13,169 bases of DNA. It comes from Candidatus Vogelbacteria bacterium CG10_big_fil_rev_8_21_14_0_10_51_16. Lineage in GTDB: Bacteria > Patescibacteriota > Minisyncoccia > Phycocordibacterales > JACRKE01. The position numbers and the translations under genes were made by a program. Positions within the stretch are counted from its first letter, which is position 1. Each line of letters starts with the position of its first letter. The notes under the pieces were generated by a model. It was not told the DNA's origin. It ran no database searches and saw only the letters and a list, made by a program, of their open reading frames with translations. The stretch covers positions 1 to 13,169 of the forward strand of contig PCYI01000020.1 of the NCBI GenBank assembly GCA_002774795.1. The letters run 5' to 3'. Positions 6,709 to 12,035 of the stretch are shown here, piece by piece.

Positions 6709-7866
6709 CTATATTGTGAAGTTTGAAACAGAGTAGAGGTCTTCATCTTTTTCCTCCTTACTGCGGTCGTCGATAGACGATGGGGGCAACTCCTCTTCGT
6801 GCGGGGCCTCTCTAACTTCTTCAGGTTCTCGAGCTTGTATGATTTCTTCCACCGGAGAAGGCGATTTTATTTCCTCTGTCAAAACAGGAGCGGTGAGCTC
6901 CTCTTCTTGGGGCGCGATAGGCACCTCGGCCACCTCGGCGGGTGCCATCACCTCGAGTGGTTGCGGGGCGGCCGCCAGCTCATCATCAAATTGGGTTTTG
7001 AATTGAGTGTTGAACGATTTTGAAATAAGGTCAAAAAGACGCTCGACATCCTGCACGGAGAAGTAGTCGATGTGTACCTTGCCACCCACCGCCTTAGCCT
7101 CAATGTGCACGCGGGTTCCAAGCTTTTCTGTGAGCTTTTCTTCAAGCTCCTCAAGCTCGGGATTGGCTACAAATTTTCTCCGACGTTCAAAAGCGATGGT
7201 GCGTGAGATCTTTTCCGCTTCGCGCACGGTCATTTTCTTGAGCATAATCTCGCGGAAAAGAGTCTGCTGTTCTTGGGGGCGGTCCATAAGCATGAGCAGA
7301 GGCCGAGTGTGACCCTCCGCAATCTTGCCTTCGGAAAGCGCCTGTTGCATGTCGTCAGGCATTCGCAAAAGGCGGATAGTGTTTGATACATACTCACGCG
7401 ACTTACCCACCTTCTTGCCTATCTCTTGGTGTGAGAGGCTAAACTGGGTGTGCAGTTCTTCAAAGGCACGGGCGCGGTCCATCGGGTTTAAATCTTCCCT
7501 CTGCAGGTTTTCAATGATGGCCATCTCAAGCTTCTCCTTGTCGGAGTGAGTGGAGGCGCGAATGACGGCCGGCACTTGGGGCACACCGGCCATTTTTGAA
7601 GCGCGCCAACGGCGCTCTCCGGCAATAAGCTCGTAGACGGCCATAAGCCCGCCGTCCTCCTTTTGATGCTCTTGGCGGGTGACAACTATGGGCATCAAGA
7701 CGCCATACTGGCGGATGGAGTCGGAAAGGTCCTTGAGACGATTTTCGTCAAAATCTTTGCGGGGCTGATAGGGGTTTGGGCGAATCTTGTCTACGTCAAT
7801 CCAGAAGATTGCGTTTGACTCATAATGCTGGGGCTCGGGGTTTATGTTTTGGTCTATTGGGTTCAT
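6709..7866 (-). CDS. parB: chromosome-partitioning protein ParB (ParB/Spo0J family)
   Basis: CTP-dependent DNA clamp that loads at parS sites and, with ParA, segregates the chromosome. The start at 7866 gives 385 residues. Upstream codons in the same frame run antisense through tRNA-Leu and are not credible. Domains are the N-terminal ParB box with NPYQPR near 31, the CTPase motif GERRWRA near 83, ENLQREDLNP near 119, a helix-turn-helix at about 142-168 (LSHQEIGKKVGKSREYVSNTI) and the C-terminal dimerisation domain at about 237-282. After it comes an unusual acidic, Pro/Glu-rich tail of about 100 residues ending SVSNFTI; typical ParB proteins are about 280-300 residues. No parA is adjacent and no parS-like palindrome was seen. 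The ATG lies six bases after TATACT. Stop TAG. Confidence 0.94.
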   Translation of the reverse strand: MNPIDQNINPEPQHYESNAIFWIDVDKIRPNPYQPRKDFDENRLKDLSDSIRQYGVLMPIVVTRQEHQKEDGGLMAVYELIAGERRWRASKMAGVPQVPAVIRASTHSDKEKLEMAIIENLQREDLNPMDRARAFEELHTQFSLSHQEIGKKVGKSREYVSNTIRLLRMPDDMQQALSEGKIAEGHTRPLLMLMDRPQEQQTLFREIMLKKMTVREAEKISRTIAFERRRKFVANPELEELEEKLTEKLGTRVHIEAKAVGGKVHIDYFSVQDVERLFDLISKSFNTQFKTQFDDELAAAPQPLEVMAPAEVAEVPIAPQEEELTAPVLTEEIKSPSPVEEIIQAREPEEVREAPHEEELPPSSIDDRSKEEKDEDLYSVSNFTI

Positions 7867-7872
7867 GCAGTC

Positions 7873-7878
7873 AGTATA
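7873..7878 (-). promoter_or_regulatory. -10 box of parB, leaderless arrangement
   Basis: TATACT on the minus strand is six bases before the parB ATG, as at ddl. It is about 25 bases from the -35 of the divergent tRNA-Leu promoter, so the two promoters share a compact region. Confidence 0.55.
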
Positions 7879-7902
7879 ACCCAAGATGCAAAGTCGTTCT
7901 AG

Positions 7903-7931
7903 TTGAAAACTGGTGTTTTTTTTAGTATCCT
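7903..7931 (+). promoter_or_regulatory. sigma70-type promoter of tRNA-Leu
   Basis: TTGAAA (7903-7908), 17 bases, TATCCT (7926-7931). The expected start is at about 7938, some four bases before the mature tRNA. This is the best-formed promoter in the window and would also serve the homing-endonuclease gene behind the tRNA. Confidence 0.65.
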
Positions 7932-7941
7932 TTACCCAGGG

Positions 7942-8024
7942 GCCGCGGTGGTGGAATGGTAGACACTCGGGACTCAAAATCCCGTGATCGCAAGATCGTG
8001 AGAGTTCAAGTCTCTCCCGCGGCA
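7942..8024 (+). tRNA. tRNA-Leu (anticodon CAA), no encoded CCA
   Basis: Class II tRNA of 83 bases. The acceptor stem GCCGCGG pairs with CCGCGGC, the anticodon arm is CGGGA/TCCCG with loop CTCAAAA (anticodon CAA), the long variable arm is GATC-GCAA-GATC, and the discriminator is A. CCA is not encoded; the next bases are T and then the ATG of the homing-endonuclease frame. Confidence 0.97.
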
Positions 8025-8025
8025 T

Positions 8026-8601
8026 ATGACCGAGACCGAACACAAGAAGTTGCATGCTTATGTGGTTGGTTTAGCAATCGGTGACGGCAACCTTTCAAGA
8101 GTAAGCAGAGCTGTGAAGTTACGCATATCCTGTTGCACATTTTACCCGAAGCTTATTCAAAGAGTCGCAATAGCACTGCAAGAACTTTTCCCGGAGAATA
8201 AGGTTTCCATTGCGAGGCGTCAAGACAGAAATTGCGTAGATGTAATTTGTCATTCTAATAAGCTGGAGAATATGATGGGGTGGAAAGTTGGCCTAGGTCC
8301 AAAGTACGTACAAAACGTAAGCGTTCCCGAGTGGATACTCCAAGACGCAGAATTATCCAAAGAATGCCTCTGAGGATTATTGGAAACTGATGGGTCAATT
8401 TACTGCGACAGAGGCTACAAGATGGTGAATTTTGTCACCATCATCCCTAAACTTGTCGATGACGTAATGACCATAATTTCAAGATTAGGATTTAAACCTC
8501 ATCTTTATCAAAATCAGCAATCAACTTCACTTAAATATACGGTTAGAGTTTCCAGGGACACGGAGAAATTTGTAGCCACTGTCCGGCTATCAAAAGATTA
8601 A
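8026..8601 (+). pseudogene. LAGLIDADG homing endonuclease, split by an in-frame UGA
   Basis: Homing endonucleases cut a long specific site and spread their own gene by repair. The frame carries two LAGLIDADG motifs: AYVVGLAIGDGNLS (about residues 11-24) and GLLETDGSIY just after codon 116. Both catalytic aspartates are intact. A TGA at 8371-8373 interrupts the same frame directly before motif 2; both sides read on in one frame to TAA at 8601. Homologues as I recall them have Arg there, which one C-to-T change (CGA to TGA) would explain. Elsewhere in the window UGA appears only as a stop, so recoding is unlikely. The ATG lies one base after the end of tRNA-Leu with no ribosome site, suggesting release of the mRNA by tRNA 3'-end processing. 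Intact length would be 191 residues. Probably recently inactivated. Confidence 0.85.
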
Positions 8602-8618
8602 CATCTCATCTGGCTGAC

Positions 8619-8956
8619 ATGAAAATCCTTAAGTTTAAACCACATTTGTGCGATATGATTTTATCAGGGGACAAAACCACCACCTGGCGGCTTTTTGACG
8701 ATAAGGATTTGCGGGTAGGCGACCTATTCTTTTGCCGTAATAAAGAAACTCTTGAGGACATCTGTAAGGCAAAAATTACTTCATGTACTGAAAAAGAGCT
8801 GGGAAAAGTAACTGACGATGATTATGAAGGTCATGGCGGTATAAGAGTATTGAAGACATGCTTGCGCACTTTAAAGGCTACTATGGTGACAAAGTAGATG
8901 CCCACTCCCCTCTTAAAATTATCAGGTTTGAAGTACTAGAAAAAATTGCTACCTAA
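8619..8956 (+). pseudogene. ASCH-domain protein, frameshifted
   Basis: The N-terminal part reads MKILKFKPHLCDMILSGDKT, followed by TTTWRLFDDKDLRVGD, typical of small ASCH-fold proteins thought to bind RNA or nucleotides. After EGHGG (8826-8839) the frame runs into unrelated sequence and stops at 8895-8897. Dropping one base of phase restores a good family C-terminus, starting YKSIEDMLAHFKGYYGDKV and ending at TAA 8954-8956. A one-base deletion near 8838-8840 therefore seems to have broken a gene of about 112 codons. The intact frame would overlap the miaA start by 11 bases, as in a translationally coupled pair. The exact function of such stand-alone ASCH proteins is not established. A sequencing or assembly error at this base is the main alternative. 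Confidence 0.75.
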
Positions 8957-9869
8957 GCTCCTCGTCATCCTTGGGCCCACAGCTACAGGCAAGAGCGATC
9001 TTGCCGTTTTTTTAGCGCAGAAATTCAATGGTGAAGTGGTGTCGGCCGATTCTCGCCAAGTGTACCGGGGCATGGATATAGGCACTGGCAAAATCACCAA
9101 GGAAGAGATGCGCGGGGTCCCCCACCATCTCTTGGACATCGTAAGTCCATGTGAACAGTTTTCGGTAGCGGAGTATCAAGAGCTTGCCGAACGAGCGATC
9201 TCTGACGTGCATGCCCGAAAAAAGCTTCCCATTCTGTGTGGTGGGACGGGGCAGTACATCAAGGCCGTTATCAATCATGATAATCTACCCGATGTACCGC
9301 CCAATCAGGAGTTGCGCGCTGAGCTTGAGACGTGGGACACAGGCGATCTTGCCGCGGAGCTTGATCGCCTTGATGCGCGCCGAGCGGCCGATATCGACCG
9401 CAATAATCGCCGGCGCTTAATCCGCGCCATCGAGATCGCAAAGGAGCTTGGCTCTGTCCCGCCAATCATGCAAAGTTCAACTTTACGTAAAGTTGAACTT
9501 TGCATGATTGGCTTGAAGCTTCCTGCTGAAACGCTGAGAGAAAGAATTCACATGAGGCTCTTGGCGAGATTGGTTGCTGGAATGCTTGACGAGGTCGAAC
9601 GGCTCCACGTCGAGGGGCTCAGCTGGGAGCGTCTCGAGAGTTTTGGCCTCGAATACCGCTACTGTTCACATCACCTTCAGGGCAAAATAATGTCTGAGCA
9701 AATGGTGCAAAAACTAGAGACAGAAATCTGGCGCTACGCCAAACGCCAGATGACCTGGTTTAAAAAATTTAATCCCGAAACGCGTTGGTTTAGCCCGGAG
9801 GAACGAGATGAAATTGCCGCTTTGGTTGCCGGGTGGCTGGATGGTACTCACTCTAAAGACTTACCGTAG
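8946..9869 (+). CDS. miaA: tRNA dimethylallyltransferase MiaA
   Basis: Transfers the dimethylallyl group to N6 of A37 in tRNAs that read UNN codons, improving decoding; tRNA-Leu(CAA) and tRNA-Trp(CCA) of this window are expected substrates. The TTG start at 8946 is the only start codon that leaves the P-loop N-terminus intact (MLPKLLVILGPTATGKS). Other landmarks are DSRQVYRGMDIGTGK near residue 36, HHLLDI near 60, CGGTGQYIKA near 99, RRLIRAIEIAKELG near 155, GLEYRY near 233 and the C-terminal YAKRQMTWFKKF near 271. Length, 307 residues, is normal. Residues 173-189 are encoded by a 52-bp perfect palindrome in a variable link before the conserved IGL. The gene overlaps the broken ASCH gene upstream. 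Stop TAG, eleven bases before another palindrome. Confidence 0.95.
   Translation: MLPKLLVILGPTATGKSDLAVFLAQKFNGEVVSADSRQVYRGMDIGTGKITKEEMRGVPHHLLDIVSPCEQFSVAEYQELAERAISDVHARKKLPILCGGTGQYIKAVINHDNLPDVPPNQELRAELETWDTGDLAAELDRLDARRAADIDRNNRRRLIRAIEIAKELGSVPPIMQSSTLRKVELCMIGLKLPAETLRERIHMRLLARLVAGMLDEVERLHVEGLSWERLESFGLEYRYCSHHLQGKIMSEQMVQKLETEIWRYAKRQMTWFKKFNPETRWFSPEERDEIAALVAGWLDGTHSKDLP
9461..9512. repeat. 52-bp perfect palindrome inside miaA
   Basis: Perfectly symmetric around 9486/9487 with 26-base arms; the half-site begins GCCAATCATGCAAAG. It is fully translated (residues 173-189). Its right end encodes the conserved Ile-Gly of the IGL segment, so that flank is probably native gene sequence and the left flank its inverted match. 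The core differs from that of the gene-end palindromes. Confidence 0.97.
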
Positions 9870-9880
9870 GTCTTCCCCGT

Positions 9881-9934
9881 TCCCACCAAAACACAGAATA
9901 ACAGCTATAGCTGTTATTCTGTGTTTTGGTGGGA
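9881..9934. terminator. 54-bp perfect palindrome between convergent miaA and xseB
   Basis: Perfect symmetry over 54 bases, centre 9907/9908. The inner 30 bases are identical to the rel-parB palindrome; the outer 12-base arms (TCCCACCAAAAC and complement) are unrelated to it yet perfectly paired. It probably acts as a two-way transcription end, though it has no U-tract. Confidence 0.75.
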
Positions 9935-9975
9935 CATGACTCAAATGAAGGACAATAAGGGACTACTCTAAGGCA

Positions 9976-10188
9976 CTACTCTTCGGCAGAAATCTCCGCT
10001 TTTATTTCTTGAAACTCATTTTCCACTTCTCTTAGGCGGCCTTTGAGCTCTTTTATAAGCACCGCTCCCTCTTTTACTTTTTCAAGCCCCTCTTCCACGT
10101 CAACGTCTGTCTGTTTTTCAAACCAGCCGACAATCTGCTCGAGCTTGCCGAGAGACTCCTTGATGTTTTGTTTTTTTGCTCCTGCCAT
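9976..10188 (-). CDS. xseB: exodeoxyribonuclease VII small subunit
   Basis: Small helical subunit of exonuclease VII, which trims single-stranded DNA from either end in repair. The 70-residue product is of normal size and shows the family pattern IKESLGKLEQIVGWFEK, then LEKVKEGAVLIKELKGRLRE, which should form a long helical hairpin. It lies 115 bases downstream of xseA on the same strand, with a hairpin in between, so it may have its own promoter. A CATTAT four bases before the ATG could be a -10 for a near-leaderless mRNA. No Shine-Dalgarno. Stop TAG. The short length limits certainty, but the partner next door makes the call firm. Confidence 0.9.
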   Translation of the reverse strand: MAGAKKQNIKESLGKLEQIVGWFEKQTDVDVEEGLEKVKEGAVLIKELKGRLREVENEFQEIKAEISAEE

Positions 10189-10243
10189 GTTGATAATGTC
10201 GGATGATTAATTTTTTGCGTAAGATGAACTTCTTATTCCCTCT

Positions 10244-10279
10244 TCATCCTACGGAATTTTACAAAATTCCGTAGGATGA
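10244..10279. terminator. 17-bp-arm hairpin between xseA and xseB
   Basis: Perfect arms 10244-10260 and 10263-10279 (half-site TCATCCTACGGAATTTT) around a two-base centre AC. Its core is unlike the GAATAACAGC family. It lies 24 bases after the xseA stop, so it may end or stabilise the xseA transcript. No U-tract follows on the minus strand. Confidence 0.65.
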
Positions 10280-10303
10280 TAGTGCGAGTGTGAGGCAGTC
10301 TAA

Positions 10304-11551
10304 TTAGCTGATTGACTCTACTGTTGATGATATCGTACCATCTTGTACTCGCGTTGTCATGTCTTCACCCGGAAGAACACTGTTTACGCTTTTTATCACC
10401 CTCCCATTGGTATTGCGTACAATACTGTAACCGAGCCGCAGATTGCGTTCCGGATTAACGGCGGCTAGATACTGTTCTGCGCGAGTAACACGCTCGACTA
10501 CTTGCTTGGACGCTGTTTCAAAAGACTTAATAATGTTAGACGCCCCGCGTCTAACAAGAATAGATGTGGCATAATGTTGCTGTTCCATGAGGGTAAGATT
10601 GCTTTTGATGGTTTCCGAAAGTGTGTGGTATGTCGAGAAAAGGCGGCCGAGACCCGCGATTAGGTGTTGGGTGGCCAACTTAAAGCGGTGGCGGTGAGTA
10701 ATCGCCAACTTTTCAAACAAGTAGATTAAGCGTCTCTGACAGGAGGGTAAACCATCTGTAAGAGGAGACCATGATTGATTGATAAGGTGGGCGGTGGCTG
10801 TTGGGGTAGAAGCGGAGGTGTCGGCCACCTTGCAGGCGATGGGAACATCTACGTCGTGGCCAATGCCGGCGATGGTGGGCACCCGAGAGGCAAAGATGGC
10901 TCTCGCAACGGCCTCATTGTTAAAGGCCTGCATACTCTCAAGCGAACCCCCTCCTCGGATAACAACAATGAGGTCAAGGCCATGATGCTCGCGCCCAAGT
11001 TCTCGCAGGGCCGAAACGATACCCTGCACGGCCCCTTCTCCTTCCACGCGCGTATCAACGAAGACAACAGAGTAGCCCCGCTTCTCAAGATTTTTCATAA
11101 AGTCTTGGGTGACCACGCCGTGTCGCGAGCTTGCTACCCCGATACGATTGATGTATTCGGGAATAGCGCGCTTGCGGTCAAAGAGCCCTTCCTCTTGCAA
11201 CTTTTTCAGGAGAAGCTCGTAGGCCTTCTTGAGCGACCCTTCGCCGAGGGGTTCAATAGTCTCCACCCACATCCCGAAGCTTCCGTACTTTTTATTGAGC
11301 TTGGCGTTGCCCGTTATCTTCACCAGCATCCCGTCTTCGAGATCGATGCCGACCCGTCGCCATGTCCACTCCCCCATCACGCATTTGAGCAGTGAGCCAT
11401 CGTCTGGATCCTTGAGTGTTAACGAAATCCACTTCCCTTTTTTGAAGTCTGTGACCTCGCCTTGGACTTCAAAATCTCTCGAGGCTTCAATTGCGAGATT
11501 GACCGCATCGAGAAACTGCGATACTGACAAAATTAGAGACGGGCCGCTCAT
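10304..11551 (-). CDS. xseA: exodeoxyribonuclease VII large subunit
   Basis: Catalytic subunit of exonuclease VII, which works with XseB. The 415-residue product has an N-terminal OB-fold for single-stranded DNA (about residues 8-100, FEVQGEVTDFKKGKWISLTL) and a catalytic core with RIGVASSRHGVVTQDF near 136, VDTRVEGEGAVQ near 164, VVIRGGGSLESMQAFNNE near 195, GIGHDVDVPIACKVAD near 228 and TSASTPTATA near 244. GHDVD replaces the more common GHETD, a conservative change. The C-terminal coiled region is shorter than in 450-residue homologues. The ATG lies three bases after the tRNA-Trp 3' end; there is neither a -10 box nor a ribosome site between them, so the mRNA probably comes from a tRNA-xseA co-transcript. 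Stop TAA. Confidence 0.94.
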   Translation of the reverse strand: MSGPSLILSVSQFLDAVNLAIEASRDFEVQGEVTDFKKGKWISLTLKDPDDGSLLKCVMGEWTWRRVGIDLEDGMLVKITGNAKLNKKYGSFGMWVETIEPLGEGSLKKAYELLLKKLQEEGLFDRKRAIPEYINRIGVASSRHGVVTQDFMKNLEKRGYSVVFVDTRVEGEGAVQGIVSALRELGREHHGLDLIVVIRGGGSLESMQAFNNEAVARAIFASRVPTIAGIGHDVDVPIACKVADTSASTPTATAHLINQSWSPLTDGLPSCQRRLIYLFEKLAITHRHRFKLATQHLIAGLGRLFSTYHTLSETIKSNLTLMEQQHYATSILVRRGASNIIKSFETASKQVVERVTRAEQYLAAVNPERNLRLGYSIVRNTNGRVIKSVNSVLPGEDMTTRVQDGTISSTVESIS

Positions 11552-11554
11552 TTG

Positions 11555-11625
11555 CGGGAGCTGGAAGAATCGAACTTCCGACCGCGGTTTTGGAGACCGC
11601 CGTTATGCCACTTAACTAAGCTCCC
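11555..11625 (-). tRNA. tRNA-Trp (anticodon CCA), no encoded CCA tail
   Basis: The 71-base minus-strand cloverleaf has acceptor GGGAGCT/AGCTCCC, D-stem GTTA/TAAC with a short seven-base loop, anticodon stem GCGGT/ACCGC with loop CTCCAAA, T-stem GGAAG/CTTCC with loop TTCGATT, and discriminator G as expected for tryptophan. The 3' CCA is not encoded; the next bases are CAA and then the xseA ATG. Confidence 0.97.
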
Positions 11626-11633
11626 AGAGTTTT

Positions 11634-11662
11634 ACTTTACTCGAATTTAACTAAAAAACCAA
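11634..11662 (-). promoter_or_regulatory. candidate promoter of tRNA-Trp and xseA
   Basis: On the minus strand TTGGTT (11662-11657), 17 bases, TAAAGT (11639-11634). Transcription would start about two bases before the tRNA 5' end. The elements are weak matches, but spacing and position fit. Confidence 0.4.
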
Positions 11663-11683
11663 GTTTAATGTTGTTAGTACATC

Positions 11684-11725
11684 AAATAAACTGAATAACA
11701 GTTATAGCTGTTATTCAGTTTATTT
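11684..11725. terminator. 42-bp palindrome after rpmG, shared core
   Basis: Symmetric around 11704/11705 with a single mismatch (11702 against 11707, a G/T position). The inner 24 bases match the rel-parB and miaA-xseB cores with one substitution. One base pair just outside is changed on both sides (CT/AG in place of CA/TG), and the outer arms (AAATAAA/TTTATTT) are again locus-specific. It lies 21 bases after the rpmG stop and may end that transcript. Confidence 0.7.
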
Positions 11726-11746
11726 ATACTGATTTTGACACAACAG

Positions 11747-11905
11747 CTACACCTTGCACTCTTTATGTTCAACGCTTTTTTTACACCACTTACAGAACTT
11801 TTTGAGCTCGATCTTACGCTCCACTTGCTTTTTGTTTTTAACAGAGTAGTAGTTGATGCGCTTACAGGTCTTACATTTTAGGCCGATGAGATGTTTTTGA
11901 GACAT
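11747..11905 (-). CDS. rpmG: 50S ribosomal protein L33
   Basis: Small protein of the large ribosomal subunit near the E site. The minus-strand frame encodes 52 residues beginning MSQKHLIGLKCKTCKRINYY, with the L33 hallmark KFCKWCKK at about residues 36-43. The two CxxC pairs (Cys11/Cys14 and Cys38/Cys41) make this the zinc-binding form. Length is normal for L33. The ATG lies five bases after a TACAAT box, again a leaderless layout with no Shine-Dalgarno. Stop TAG, followed by a palindrome. It is divergent from the methyltransferase gene, whose promoter region mirrors its own. Confidence 0.96.
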   Translation of the reverse strand: MSQKHLIGLKCKTCKRINYYSVKNKKQVERKIELKKFCKWCKKSVEHKECKV

Positions 11906-11910
11906 GGTGG

Positions 11911-12029
11911 ATTGTATATATGGGCTAGTATATGGTATATATGATAATACAGAAACACTTGCTAATATGCAAGTTCTATATTCCTAGACATTTTGCTAAC
12001 TATATACTATATACAATTCCCTATATACT
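11911..12029. promoter_or_regulatory. mirror-image divergent promoters of rpmG and the methyltransferase gene
   Basis: The minus-strand -10 is TACAAT (11916-11911), five bases before the rpmG ATG. The plus-strand -10 is TATACT (12024-12029), six bases before the methyltransferase ATG. The AT-rich arms around them, 11914-11941 and 12001-12028, are imperfect inverted copies (GTATATA, GGG, GTATAT and GTATATA blocks in the same order). The centre holds a small stem ACTTGC/GCAAGT. This spacer contains no gene. Confidence 0.55.
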
Positions 12030-12035
12030 TTCTGT

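Noticed and set aside
6709..6735. parS-like site at the parB end (TTTGAAACA)
   Set aside because: Only one half resembles the parS half-site; the other half does not match, and it lies in codons of the ParB tail.
7867..8055. Longer parB start at 8055
   Set aside because: The extra codons run antisense through tRNA-Leu (the RERLELSRSCDHG pattern is a known tRNA shadow). The ATG at 7866 has the same TATACT-N6 layout as other genes.
8371..8373. UGA read as an amino acid (Gly or Trp code variant)
   Set aside because: The methyltransferase gene ends in TGA, the other genes use TGG and GGN normally, and no other in-frame TGA occurs within the genes. A nonsense mutation is simpler.
10775..11395. 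206-codon plus-strand frame
   Set aside because: It is antisense to the conserved XseA core and shows no recognisable protein features.
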